Source of the DNA: Molossus alvarezi
Taxonomy: Eukaryota; Chordata; Mammalia; Chiroptera; Molossidae
DNA length: 64,000 bases
Reading direction: 5' to 3'
NCBI GenBank assembly: GCA_037176705.1
Contig: CM073887.1
Location: 27,407,501-27,471,500, forward strand
Part shown: positions 1 through 11,141 of the stretch, piece after piece
How the letters are laid out: the number at the start of each line of letters is the position of its first letter
Numbering within the stretch: position 1 is the stretch's first letter
Position numbers and translations under genes: made by a program
The notes under the pieces: model-generated
Seen by the model: the letters and a program-made list of their open reading frames with translations, nothing else
Told to the model about the DNA's origin: nothing
Database searches by the model: none

Positions 1-384
1 TCAAGATACCATTTATTTAGGCACTAGTTAACATTTCTTGGGAGGAATAAGTTAAACACAATTTAAATATAATTATGATGATCCTCCAGAGCCTCAAGAA
101 GTCTAGGCCAACCTTAGGGAACAGGCAAGAGGATCAGTGAAGACTGGGGAAAACTACTAAGCTAAAAGAATCGGATAATCTTTCTTCTTTGCCATGAATT
201 TGCAGTATGATCACTGATAAATCTTATTTCTCTAGTTCTGCTTTCTAAATTTTTAAATGAGTTGTACTGGGTAAGCTTTAAAGCATCTATGGCTTTGAAA
301 TTCTTCTTCTATCAACTTTGATCATTCATACTATTGCTTTATATTATTTAGTGCTGATGTCAATTACCATCATTAATCTATATT
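1..384. other. AT-rich sequence with no recognised feature
   Basis: No gene, tRNA-derived repeat or terminal repeat could be recognised. Sequence beyond about 385 grades into an old L2-like repeat. Confidence 0.4.
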
Positions 385-1070
385 CATTCAGCAATTATTA
401 CTGAGCACCCATCATGCATCAGGCTCTATGCTAGGTGCTTGGATACATCAGTGAACAAAACTGACAAAGATCCCTGCCTTCTTCTCTCTATATCCCCCAA
501 GCTCACATTCTTGCAGACAGAGATAGGAAATTAATAATAATAAAAAAGGTACATAAGAAAATGTATAGCATATTAGTAAATGCTCTATAAAAACAGAGTA
601 GAACTTGATAAGGAGGATCAGGAGACTGAGATAAGGAGGAGATTAAAATTTACATGATGTAGTTTGGGTAAACACTGTTGAGAAGGTGACATTGAGTAAA
701 GACCTGAAGAAGGGAAGGAAGGAGCCCTGTGGAAAGTAGCTGTAAGAGTGATCATAGCAGAGATAATGACCAGTAACACGCACTCAGGCAGCAGCAGGCC
801 TGTGTGCTGCAGAAACAGCAAGTGTGGCAGTATGGTCAGGGGGACCAGAGGAAGAGAGATAGGAAAGAAGGTCAGGACTGGGGGAAAGACATTCGCCTCT
901 GAGCTCTTGTAGGAATTTTGGCTTTTACTCTGAATGAAATAGGAAACCATGACACAGTTTGAGCCAAGGAATGATATGATTAATATTTGCAGTGCTCCAG
1001 GGGAGAAATAATGGTGGCTCAAACCATGGTGGTGACACTGGGAGTTTAGTAAGATGTAATAGAATTCTGG
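385..1070 (-). mobile_element. Ancient L2-like LINE fragment, left part
   Basis: The text runs through phrases typical of a very common old mammalian repeat read backwards: 'ACTGAGCACC', 'AGTGAACAAAACTGACAAAG', 'GACCTGAAGAAGGGAAGG' and 'GAATGATATGATTAATATTT'. The same family occurs on the other strand elsewhere in the window. I assign it to L2 by memory of such repeats; another ancient family is possible. It is heavily diverged and has no target-site duplication. Confidence 0.45.
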
Positions 1071-1075
1071 TTATA

Positions 1076-1541
1076 TAGGGGTGGGCAAAAGTAGGTTAAA
1101 TTACCAGCCATCATTACCTAAAAGATAAATCATAAGTAAGGATACAAAATAACAACAACAAAACAACAACAATAATAATGACAAATAATATAAATAAAAA
1201 TGCAATAATTAATAAATAAGTAATATACAAGAATACACTTTTTTAAAGAGATAACCACTTTTTAAAATATATATATTTTTAAAAATATATTTTTATTGAT
1301 TTTTTTGAGAGAGAGAGAAAAGGAGAAAGATAGAAACATTGATGTGAGAAACATCCATTGGCTGCCTCCTGCACTCCCCCTACTGGGGATCGAGACTGCA
1401 ACCCTGGGCATGTGTCCTGACCCGGAGTTGAACTGGGACCTTTCAGTCCATGGGATGATGCTCAATCCACTGAGCCACACAGTCCAGGCCAAGAATAAAC
1501 TCTTGTACATACAACTATAAACCTACTTTTGCCCACCCCTG
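1076..1541. mobile_element. Non-autonomous mariner element (MITE), interrupted by a SINE
   Basis: The two ends are inverted repeats. The right end read backwards gives CAGGGGTGGGCAAAAGTAGG, and the left end matches it with one change (TAGGGG). Each end is flanked by TA (1074-1075 and 1542-1543), the target duplication of Tc1/mariner elements. Without the SINE inside, it is about 240 bp and too short to encode a transposase. The SINE insertion shows that the mariner arrived first. Many copies of such elements are known in vesper bats. Confidence 0.8.
1262..1490 (-). mobile_element. VES SINE, type B, nested in the mariner MITE
   Basis: From right to left it has a tRNA-like head, a body, a (GA)-rich stretch and an AATCAATAAAA-like tail. 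The head is degraded ('GGCCTGGACTGTGTGGCTCAG'). No clear target-site duplication survives, suggesting an older insertion. Confidence 0.85.
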
Positions 1542-1544
1542 TAT

Positions 1545-1990
1545 TTTGAAGCTAGAGCCAATAGGACTTACTGACAATTTGGATATAAAGTCTGAGAGAG
1601 ATTTGTCTTGAGCTACTGGAAAGATAGAGTTACCAGCAACTTTGAAAGAAAGAGTTTAGGTGGTGGAGGTTTGGGGATCAATATTAGGAATTAAATTTTG
1701 GTATTAGACTTTGAAGTAGAGATGCTGAATAGAAAATAGGTCTAGACTGGGGATGTAAATCTGTGAACCATCAATTTAGAGGTGGTGTTTAACCCTAAAG
1801 AGACTGTATGAAAGAGATCACCAAGGGAGTATGTGTAGATAGAGAAGACAAGATGTCCAAGGATTGAGTCCTGGTTCCTCTAATGTTAGGAGGAATCTAC
1901 AAAGGAGACAGGATTACTTAATGACAGTGAAGGTAATGGAGATGTTTTCATATTACATATATTATAAAATAATCACAATAAGTCTAGTTA
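1545..1990 (-). mobile_element. Ancient L2-like LINE fragment, right part
   Basis: Continuation of the repeat that precedes the mariner element, with recognisable phrases such as 'GGAGATGCTGAATAG'-like and 'GTGTAGATAGAGAAGACAAG' text. The mariner MITE split a once continuous copy. Family assignment is tentative. Confidence 0.4.
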
Positions 1991-3123
1991 TCATTCATTA
2001 CCACATGTAACTATGATATTTTTGTGATGACAACTTTTAAGATCTACTTAAACTTTCTTAACCACTTTCTAATGCACAACAATGTATCATTACCAACTTT
2101 CAAATGTACAGTGTTATACTATTTTCTCTATTCAACTACTTTTCTGAAACATAAGTATTGTACAGTATTAAAAAAGTTCTTCCAAATCAGAACTAGTGGG
2201 TTCAGTGAGCACTGGTGATATTTGTATTACTTCCCAAGAAAAGCAAGGATTTGAAAAGATACCTGGAAAACATTTATGAAATCCCAAATCTTTCTGATAT
2301 TACAAAAGTGAGAATGGTAGGGACAGTCATTGAAAATAATTGAACCGAAGAGCTGATCATGGAGCCTAGCACGGGAATGGTATTATAGCCCTGAAAAATT
2401 GATAACACATGCTCAAAGGTAGTACATCTGTACAAAAGTGCATTGCTAAAGAAGTTAAAAGAACAAATATGTGTCTAAATGAGAACTTCATGCTATCTTC
2501 AGACTTTCTCTTAAATGACTGACTTCTTAAAGCACTTAAAGAACAAGATGAAAAACAGACCTATGTCCTTGGGCAGCTGATAATGTGCATGTGTTTATAC
2601 GAAATGCTTTTTCTAAAGATGTAGGGATTTTGAGGTCAGGATTAAGAGAGCTAGAATTTCCATTACCCAAGCAAAGTAAGTTCTAGTTCATGACATTTGA
2701 GATCCAACTGTCAAGGATAAAAGAGCACAGAGAACACTGGGCCCACCCTGACTTTATCCACAAGTTTTAGCTTTAAAGAAAAATGCTTATTTTTAACTTG
2801 GACTCAAAAGAAAGATAGAGAAAGAAAGAAAAACAAGAGAGGAAGGAAGGGTGAAGTCAAGCAGGCTCTAAACCTCTTAACCCAACCTGGAGTGTTCAAC
2901 CAGGCGGTGACAAAGCTCTCCGGGCAAAAGTCAGTCCAGCTTTACAGATTTGGATTCCCTAATTCCCTGGAAAACCTTGCTGCTAGCATTTAGGCACACA
3001 AAAAGAGCAACATCAGTGGCTAAACTATGAGTCCATTATAGATGGTCTTGGCCCAAGAATGCCAGAATAAAGCCCTAGAATTCTAGAAGAAAATGTGCAT
3101 ATAATCTAAAGTACATTTTCAAA

Positions 3124-3126
<3 letters not shown>
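1991..3126. other. Unique AT-rich sequence
   Basis: No coding exon, SINE or LINE end was recognised. The short ORFs here are scattered and show no family motif. Confidence 0.4.

Positions 3127-3158
<32 letters not shown>
3127..3158. repeat. (TC)n microsatellite
   Basis: An uninterrupted run of TC dinucleotides, about 16 units. Confidence 0.95.
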
Positions 3159-3161
<3 letters not shown>

Positions 3162-3730
3162 AATCGTAGGTTTTCTGGCAATAATTCTGACCACTGAGTG
3201 GCAGAATTTTAACTTCCCATGAGGAAATAGTTAACAAAGTTTCCAGGAAGACGTTGTTATGTCCTTTCACCTGTAACATAGACTGGGCCCTGGAAATAAG
3301 TTCTTGTTCACTCTTGAGTAGAATTCTCAGTACTCCTTAGGAGAGTTTCACTTAGAACTGGAATCACAAAAGCTGTACTGGTGGTGGATGGAAGTTGGTT
3401 TATTGGGCAAATGAGCAAACACCCTTCAACTAGGATTAAGTTCCTAGGAAATTGTGTCATAAAAATAAATTATACATTCCTCAAATCTTAAAGTTGATTT
3501 TTCCTTAAGGTTATAATTTTTAGATTTAAATTTGATATTGGTTTATTATTTATCCATACTTTCTGAAAAATGCTTGGTCTCTTGACACCTCAGATAGGAA
3601 ACCATTGTTTATGTGGTCTTTAGGGACAAACACTAGCCCTCATACTGCATACTTTTTACTAGTTACAAATTGAAGTTTGGGATGGGATTTAGGAAGCTGA
3701 GAATCCATGTTATCTGTTGCCATGACGTTT
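3159..3730. other. Unique sequence
   Basis: Nothing recognised: no coding exon, SINE head or element end. Confidence 0.4.
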
Positions 3731-3744
3731 AATAACCTACTCCA

Positions 3745-3977
3745 GCCCTGGCCGGTTTGGTTCAGCGGTTAGAGCGTCGGCCTGCGGTCCTGAGAGACCC
3801 GGGTTCGGTTCCCGCTAAGGGCATGTACCTCGGTTGCAGTTTGTCCCCGGCCCTGGTCGGTTGTGCGGGTGGCAACCACTCGATGTGTCCCTTCACATCG
3901 ATGTTTCTCTCTCTCTGTTCCTCTCTCTCCCTCCCACTCTACCTGAACAAAAAATGGAAAAATGTCCTCGGGTGAGG

Positions 3978-4015
<38 letters not shown>
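3745..4015 (+). mobile_element. VES SINE, type A, full length with long A tail
   Basis: Begins GCCCTGGCCGGTTTGGTTCAG with Pol III A-box and B-box-like text ('GGTTCGGTTCC'). It ends in TCCTCGGGTGAGGA followed by an A run of more than 30. It is flanked by a perfect 14-bp duplication, AATAACCTACTCCA (3731-3744 and 4016-4029). The long pure A tail and intact duplication point to a young insertion. Confidence 0.96.
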
Positions 4016-4019
<4 letters not shown>

Positions 4020-4069
4020 ACCTACTCCAAATGATATTCTGTCATTGTAAGAGTCTGGTTTCTATAATT

Positions 4070-4303
4070 ATTTTTTTAAAACAAATTTCTTTTTCTTTAT
4101 TGATATTAGAGAGAGAAAGAGAGGAAGTTAGAGGGAGAGAGAGATAGAAACATCGATGAGAGAGAACATTGATTGGCCATCTCCTACACGCCCTCCTCTG
4201 GGGATCAGGCCCACAACATGGGAATGTGCCCTGACCAGGAATCGAACTGGTGACCTCTTGGTGTGTGGGTTGATGCTCAATCTCTGCTACATCAGCTGGG
4301 CTC
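4070..4303 (-). mobile_element. VES SINE, type B
   Basis: Minus-strand copy with a tRNA-like head at its right end and a TTTATTGA-type tail on the left. Flanked by GTTTCTATAATT at 4058-4069 and 4304-4315. Confidence 0.93.
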
Positions 4304-4318
4304 GTTTCTATAATTCTT

Positions 4319-4555
4319 CTTCTTTTTTTTTTATCCTCACCCAAGGACATTTTTCCATTTTTTCAGACAGAGTGGGAGGGAGAGAGAGAGAGAAACATCG
4401 ATGTGAAAGGGACACATCGAGTAGCTGCCACCCGCATGACCAACCAGGACCAGGAACAAACTGCAACCGAGGTACATGCCCTTAGCAGGAACCTAACCCA
4501 GGTCTCTCTGGACCGCAGGCCAACGCTCTAACCGCTGAGCCAAACCAGCCAGGGC
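4319..4555 (-). mobile_element. VES SINE, type A, inserted beside the preceding SINE
   Basis: Hairpin tail on the left (with one stem change, TCCTCACCCAAGGA), tRNA head at the right. It is bounded by TAATTCTT at 4311-4318 and 4556-4563. Its left duplication overlaps the right duplication of the type B SINE, so this copy landed second in the first copy's target site. Confidence 0.93.
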
Positions 4556-4563
4556 TAATTCTT

Positions 4564-5950
4564 AATACTTTGGTTTCCATTTGTGAAAAGGACATCTCTA
4601 ACAAACTTACGTAAAATATATATTGCATAATTGCAAGTTGGATTTGCATCTCAAGAATCTATCTCATTAATGAACAAAACATTATTTAGTGTCTATGTAA
4701 ATAATTTCTTGAACATGATTAGTATTATGGTTTGCAAGTCTCACTTGAATGCATCATTTCATTGGATCCTTCCACTGGGCAGGGTAAATGGTGTTATTCC
4801 ATTTTATAAAGTAGGAGATTGAGGCTTACAGATGTGTGATGATTGACATTGAATTTCAGAGTTCATGATGTATTTTGAGAAATAAAGCCATGTAAATCAA
4901 TAAAAATAACTAAAGAAATCTATTTTGGAGTGATTTTTAAATGCTTCTGTCCTGAAGAAATCTTTCTTCTTTCATTTAATAAGACTATTTGTTCTATTCA
5001 AGGAAAAACAAAAAAAAAAAAGACACCCTCTTCCTCCCAAAAAACCCTCAGGAATAACTGATAACAGCAAAGATTTTTTATCCAAAGAAACAGTATTCCA
5101 GAGATACCCATGGCACTCTGTTTAATCAGCTGAATGAGCCCAGCTATGGCATATCCGTTTGAAATGGTCCCACATTGATTCTTCTATGATTCCCAGGTGC
5201 AATAATAGAAGGTAGGATTCCCAAACTTGGCTTTCCTTATTTGCATTTCAACACAGGAGGAAGTTTGTGGATCTTATTTATCACAACATCTTTTGTCCTC
5301 TTTTAAACAGGAATCAGCAAACCATATTCTTCAATATACTGGCTTAGTGCAGAGTTTGCATTCTTACGAAATTCATGATGTGGTAGCTAATTCCACCTAT
5401 TTGCAGTTATTTTGTCATCTTTTACATGTTTTCTTATACCCATCAAATTTCTTTGTCTGCTTTGAAAAATACTTTATCTGGATATGTGGCATTTTCTAAT
5501 ATCAAGAAACAAGGGCATCTAACAGTTATATTTACCAACCACAAATTACACTGTTGTTTGTTTCAGAGTTTAAGCAGAGAGGTAGCCAGGCTTTGGCCAC
5601 TATCTATAACGCAAAGGCAGCCTTAGGAACCAAGCTTGGAATGTCTTTTGTCCTCTAATCAAAAATTTTACATCTCTTTAGGGAGTGGTGAGGAAGGGTT
5701 CGTGTTTCCTTACTGCTCCCACACTATGGGTCTCACCTCCCGGCTGGGTCTCTGCCCTCAAGTTCTTTCTTCATAGTTGGCTCTGTTTCTGACTTTTATT
5801 TTTAGGGCCACCATTTTTACTTTGCTTTTCAGCAAATGGTGTGTGAGTAGGGAAATTTATTATGCCCTGGTGAAGGTAAATCATGTTTAGAATTCTTGCC
5901 ATTTTCAAGTTACTAAAGCAGTATTTTGATATTACTTAAAAAATGTTTCT
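4564..5950. other. Mostly unique sequence with a weak MIR trace
   Basis: Around 4745-4850 the words 'GTGTTATTCCATTTTATAAA' and 'GAGATTGAGGCTTACAGA' resemble the core of an old MIR SINE on the minus strand. The rest, including the longer open frames near 5227-5626, shows no recognisable protein motif. Confidence 0.35.
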
Positions 5951-5959
5951 ATTGCTAAG

Positions 5960-6125
5960 ATAATAGATCTTACAAGTTGTCATCACACACATAATGTTTT
6001 TGTAACTATATATGGTGATGGATGTTAACTAGACTCTTGGTGGTGATCATTTTGCAAATATCAAATCATTATGTTGTATGTCTGAAATTAATATAATGCC
6101 AAATGTCAATTATATGTCAATAAAT
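5960..6125 (+). mobile_element. Old L1 3' end fragment
   Basis: Contains the characteristic end of older mammalian L1 elements: 'AAATCATTATGTTGTATGTC', 'TGAAATTAATATAATG' and 'GTCAATTATATGTCAATAAA'. It is severely 5'-truncated and diverged. Confidence 0.7.
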
Positions 6126-6380
6126 ACACATATTTTCTGAGATTATGGAAATAGTATTACATAAATGAAGTATTGAATAACTGGCACAAAGTTATTAATG
6201 TCTTTGTAGACCTTCATTTTGTTTTTCTGTAGAGCTACTGATCCTTTTACAGTCTCTTTTTTACAGTTTCTTTTTCAGCCAGCTTATCAATGTTAGGATT
6301 CATTGATCTACAGAGGCCTTCAGGACATGTCTGGCCCAGAACTGTGAGAAAAGGAGAGGCTATCTCCATTTAATTTTAAA

Positions 6381-6605
6381 TTTTTATTTTTTTAATCCTC
6401 ACCCAAGGATATTTTTCCATTGATTTTCAGATAGAGTGGGAGGGAGGGGGAGAAAGAGAGAAACATAGATGTGAGAGAGACACATGGATTGGTTGCCTCT
6501 CAACAGGACAGGGATCAAATTACAGTGCCCATGTCCTGGAATTGAACCTGTGACTCTTTTGCCTGAGGACCAACGCTCTAACCGCTGAGCCAAACTGACC
6601 ATGGC
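6381..6605 (-). mobile_element. VES SINE, type A, diverged
   Basis: AATCCTCACCCAAGGATATT tail on the left, tRNA-like head at the right. The possible flanking duplication (CTATCTCCATTTAA / CCATCCCCATTTTAA) is imperfect, consistent with an older copy. The hairpin stem is disrupted by GAGG to AAGG. Confidence 0.9.
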
Positions 6606-7990
6606 ACCATCCCCATTTTAAAGTAAGGAATTATCTAGAAGAGTTCTATGCATTTCTCATATTTACTGGGGAAAGGGGCAACACCTTGATATTCCTGTGG
6701 TTCAGCATAGTTTCTGGCATGAAGTGAATTCCATAGAAGCAGCCTCAGATAATAGTAAAGCAAAATTATTTTTCTTGGATTCAAGTGTTTGTAAAACATT
6801 TCCCCCTACTGGCTGGCTGCTAAAATTACTTCTAAGAGATCATACTGAGGAGGCAGTTTGTTACCTGCTCTCAAAATTTGCTGTGTTCCCATCTCTAACA
6901 GCCCATTATTAAATGCTTTATTGCATCCTTTTCTTCTTATCTCCCTATTTCCATAAATTAGGTGTGTCAGGATATTGATGCAGAGAGGATGCTATGATTT
7001 TATTGACAAAAAACAACAACAAAAAACTTGAAATTTACTCTTGAATTAGCCAGCTGTATGTAGTCCTGTATCATTCCAGTCAAGTTCATGATTTCTAGGA
7101 AAGACTAATGGATAGGAGGACCTCAGTGCTAGTTATGACCATGCCTTCTTTGGACAATTTGATTCACAAGAGCAAAATTATTGTGGCTCATGGTGTCCAG
7201 TAAGAACAGAAAAATTGTGGGAAGTTAGTCTTGAAACTGTGTGTAATAATGAATCTATAGATTGGTTAGCAATCTCAATTTGGTCTTTTTCTAATAGGGG
7301 CTTTCCTCACTTTTATAAAGTGAGGGCCAAGGCATCCAATTTGGCATTGAGACATTTTGGCATTTTACTCCCCAAAATTTAACTGGAAACCCTGGTGCCT
7401 GTGGTCTTTGGCACCCACAGGACTGTGTCGTAAGGTATGGGTTCAGCAGCTTAGTAGTACACCCACACCGTATGGAAATAGCCTAGGGTGACCAAAATGC
7501 AAACCCAACTCTAATTACTAGAGAATTGGAAATGAACACACAGTCTTTACCTACATTCTTTAAGACCACACTGTTTTAGTTATACATATCTAAACACTGA
7601 ACTTCTCTGGGACTAAAAGACATTTAATTTACATTCCATTTTAGGTAATATACTTCCAAACTCAGATAATTGCAAACACAATTTTAAGGGAGTTAAGGAA
7701 ACCCTCCATTGTAAACAATGTCGTTGATGCTCTGGATTTCCATCTGTGCCTCCCATTCTCAGTATTATTTTACATTTTCTGTGGGTGGGAGGTCACTTTT
7801 TATTCATGAAATATTCACTGCTATAATGAACAATGGTGGACTATTTTTGCTCAAGGACACCTGAATTTAGATGTGCGGATTAATTTGACAACTCATCCTC
7901 AATCACAGAGCAAGTTCTGAATCAGTTCTGCTTGCCATTCTCCTGACTTACCCAAGCAGGTCATGAACATGAACTACAATCATGCACTCA
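6606..7990. other. Unique sequence
   Basis: Nothing recognised. The open frame near 6697-6912 lacks known motifs or splice context. Confidence 0.35.
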
Positions 7991-7999
7991 GACTAAGAC

Positions 8000-8175
8000 C
8001 CTGCCTCTTCTTAGCTGGGGCCTTGGGCACATTGCTTCTGGAAGTTTTATTTTCCTCATCTCTCAAGTAGAGATTAAAATACATCCCTAGTTTACAATGT
8101 GCTCATAGGGATCAAATGAAGATTAAATATGTTAAGTGCTTGGTATGTAGTAAACACTCGAACTATGGTAGGCAG
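8000..8175 (+). mobile_element. MIR SINE
   Basis: Runs through the MIR order: 'CTTGGGCACATTGCTTCTGG', 'TTTCCTCATCTCTCAAGTAG', 'GATTAAATATGTTAAGTGCT' and 'TTGGTATGTAGTAAACACTC'. It is an ancient tRNA-derived mammalian SINE. Confidence 0.75.
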
Positions 8176-8219
8176 TCACACAGGCATGAGCAGAGCAGGA
8201 CAATAGGCCAGGTGGGGAA

Positions 8220-8998
8220 TGTCACCGGGGCGGAAAGACCTGGGTACCTAACAAAGGGCAATACTCCTAGCAAATCTCTGGTCATGGTTTAAACCCCTGA
8301 CCTTTCACATCACTGGTTGTATAGTTTGGACCCTCCCCTGACCTTTCTTCCCCTGGCATGTTGCAAGTCATGTGGTAGGTCACCTTATAAAAGGAACAAG
8401 GGGCAGAGGATAGTCTCATAGGACCCTATACAAGCCTTTGCATGATCACTCCCTTAAGCATTAAGCCCTAGAGATAACATCTAGGCCTCAGCTGTGTTTC
8501 AGTTCCAGGCCCAGAAAAGCAGCAAAACCAGATAAGCAGGTCCATGGCTGACCTCAGGACCAGCTGCATTGGATAATGACCCCCTACCCTGGCATTGACC
8601 TATCAATCAGTGGGTATGAGGACCCTGAAAAATACACCTGGAAAGCTGATGAATATTATTGAGATCCTCCCTCTGAAACCTCCCCTAAAACCTCTATGCT
8701 TCATAGCCCTTAGGATGGAGGACCAGCAGCTCTCCCTCCAGGGAGCATGCCTGTGACTTTCCCCTCACCCTCTTCTTCCCCCAGGTGCATCACCTTTACC
8801 CCTCTCTCTCCTAAGCTCCAAGGTTCCCCTCTTTTGCCTCTCTAACTTGTTTCCTGAACCCATTTCTTCTATGACTCACTTCTTCTACCTCCGTGACTTT
8901 TGCTTATAGTTTGAGTCTGGCTCTGAATTCTTTCTCAGCCAGAAATCAAGTACTGAGGTTGGTGAACCAAGGTCTGGTCTGAGTCCGCTGGTATGACA
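8220..8998 (+). mobile_element. Possible endogenous retrovirus LTR
   Basis: The stretch begins TGTCACC and ends TATGACA, giving a short TGTCA/TGACA inverted end. It contains a TATA-like 'CCTTATAAAAGG' near 8390 and runs pyrimidine-rich towards its end. Two bases after the end comes TGGTGCTG, placed like a primer-binding site, and an AATAAA lies just beyond. No matching 4-6 bp flanking duplication is present and no viral gene follows. The call rests on layout only; unique promoter-like sequence is the alternative. Confidence 0.3.
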
Positions 8999-9002
8999 CC
9001 TG

Positions 9003-9450
9003 GTGCTGTTCTCGCCTCCAATAAAACTATTGCTGTTTGCCCTATAGCTGTCATCAATTCTTAAAAAGGCACTATTTTGCAGACAAGTCAACTTGTGTAC
9101 CAAAGAACATAATCTTGTACTGAGTAATCAAGTATAACTCCCTAACTGTATGTTGGTACTATCAAATTAATTTCATATTATTAGAGGCTATATATATGTG
9201 TATAAATGTATATATAGATATGCTGTTGTTATTTGGAAAAGGGTGTAGTGGTGTTGCAAAATATTTCCCCCTACTTACGTGATTAAAATATATATCCTTC
9301 TTACTCTTCAATACTCCTGACTTTTGTAAGATTTATGTCTTTTGATTACTTGTTGATTCTGATTTGCGATCTAGGTCTAGAAATATACTAGTTTTCTTAA
9401 ATGAAAGCTGTGTTTGGTACTGTTTACCACAGAATAACTGCAGTGATTTT
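9003..9450. other. Unique sequence
   Basis: Nothing recognised beyond short AT-rich runs around 9190-9230. Confidence 0.35.
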
Positions 9451-9465
9451 TTTTTTTTACAGATA

Positions 9466-9677
9466 TATTTATTTATTTACTTTATTGATTTTTAGAGATA
9501 GAGGAAGGGAGAGAGAGATAGAAATATTGATGAGAGAGAACATCAATTGACTGCCTCCTGCATGCCCCCCACTGGGGATGGGGCCCACACATAGGACATG
9601 TGCCCTAACCAGGAAATGAACTGGTGACCTCTTGGTGCATGGGTCGATGTTCAACCACTGAGCTACACTGGCTGGGC
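9466..9677 (-). mobile_element. VES SINE, type B
   Basis: TTTATTGATTTTTAGAGATAG tail and GA-rich part on the left, body with 'CTGGGGATGGGGCCC', and tRNA-like head at the right. Only a short candidate duplication (CAGATA) flanks it. Confidence 0.9.
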
Positions 9678-9689
9678 TGCAGATACCTT

Positions 9690-10260
9690 TAAATCAAACC
9701 TTTGTGATTGGCAAACCCATAAAACTTGTAGAGCAGAGAAATTATTCCAAGATCAGAAATGTCTTTCTGCAACTCTTATTTTATGGCTTTTGAAATTATT
9801 CTTTTTTATTTTTTAATAAAGTTTTTCCCCCAAAATTCCAGTGAGTAGAAACACATCCATTGTCCCTCCTCATCCAAGTGATTCTTTTCTTGCCTGGATG
9901 GCCTCCACCTCATTTCCACATGTCTCCTCTTGCCATGCTCAGCATGCTAAGCTTTCAACCAATATTGTTCAAACATATGACTGAATAATATATTCAGTGC
10001 CATAATGCCAACGTCTATTTTTGTCTTTACTATGTAAATCCCTCGTTTTCACATGTTCCCTTAACTCTCTCTTTATAGATTTCCTTGCAGGCTGGTGACA
10101 CTACAAATTTTTTATGCTTTCAGTGTTCTGTTTCTTGTTTTTTTTTTTTTTTAAACAAACATATACTCGATTGTTATGGGGTCCATCTCACTTGTTATGG
10201 GGTCCATATGCAGAAATGCATATGGATGTAAATATTTTGTAAGATTTCTCTAGTTATTCC
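9690..10260. other. Unique sequence
   Basis: Contains a T run near 10138-10152 and a short repeated phrase 'TTGTTATGGGGTCCAT' (about 10171 and 10193). No gene recognised. Confidence 0.4.
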
Positions 10261-10264
10261 TTGT

Positions 10265-10717
10265 TTATAAATTGCCACAGTCTAAGTTGACGATAAATAA
10301 CAAGTGTGCCATAGCTGACCCTTCAGAGTTCTGCTGCCAGATTTTGATCACTAAATCCAAATTTGCTTTGGCTAAAACTGAGTGCATAGAGTGTTGTCTG
10401 TGGGGTGGTCTGACATGGTTAAAGTGGGATAACACTTTTCCTTGTAAGAGGGAAGAGGAATTCCTGAAGGGTTGTGTATTCACTGGAATGTGCAAGAATT
10501 TTGCCTCAAGAATGTTTAAAAGATCATGATCAGGGCAGTGAACTCTAGTCAACAGTGACATACACGTTGACCAGCTGTTTAGCGATGGAACTGTGGAGGC
10601 ACTTATAGGCCTTGTGAGAGATGACTGGGCTGGAGCCATGACTGTGTTGGAATAATTGTGATTCGTTAATGCTGTTTTGTATTTGTTCAATGTTCCTTTA
10701 AGGACACGGTTACACAA
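10265..10717 (-). other. Unrecognised 150-codon open frame
   Basis: The minus strand is open for about 450 bases, longer than most chance frames in this AT-rich window, and no SINE or LINE explains it. The translation is rich in serine, leucine and asparagine and has no domain I know. A plus-strand frame across the same region (10272-10529) is also open for 85 codons, so a decayed retrocopy on either strand is possible. Just upstream on the minus strand (about 10890-10760) a short frame reads VEDLLLNSGADVTVLQ, loosely ankyrin-like, followed by CAG-GTAAAT like a splice donor. No function is assigned. Confidence 0.2.
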
Positions 10718-11126
10718 ATTCCAGGATTCAAAAATTTACCTGGAACAATTTCTTTGGGCCAGTCAGCATGCCTTTCAGAACAAAGGAAGTGTTTTTCTTC
10801 TTTTGAAGAACTGTAACGTCTGCTCCAGAGTTGAGTAGCAGGTCCTCAACAAATACTTTCTTACTAGCAACTGGTGCCTAGTGTCACCAAGAAAACCAAC
10901 TCAAAACAAAAGAACCACAGCAACCAAAATTAGAACTAGTTCAGAAGCCACTATAGAAGTGAGACTTACTTTAACATAACTCTTTGGAGTGAATAAACAG
11001 CACACATAGAAGTACCAAAAGAGGGTTCTATGATCAACAACCAACAGATCAACCTAGGAGATGGCAGTCATCCAAACCACAGCAGGCTGTTAAGGTTACA
11101 GAGCCACAAACAAACCATCACCTTAC
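10718..11126. other. Unrecognised unique sequence, possible exon relic
   Basis: Holds the short ankyrin-like minus-strand reading described for the neighbouring open frame and nothing else I can name. Confidence 0.25.
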
Positions 11127-11141
11127 AAATAGCAGATTATA

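Noticed and set aside
3745..3830. Functional tRNA gene
   Set aside because: The head resembles a tRNA with A and B boxes, but it is part of a SINE with body, A tail and duplication and does not fold as a complete tRNA.
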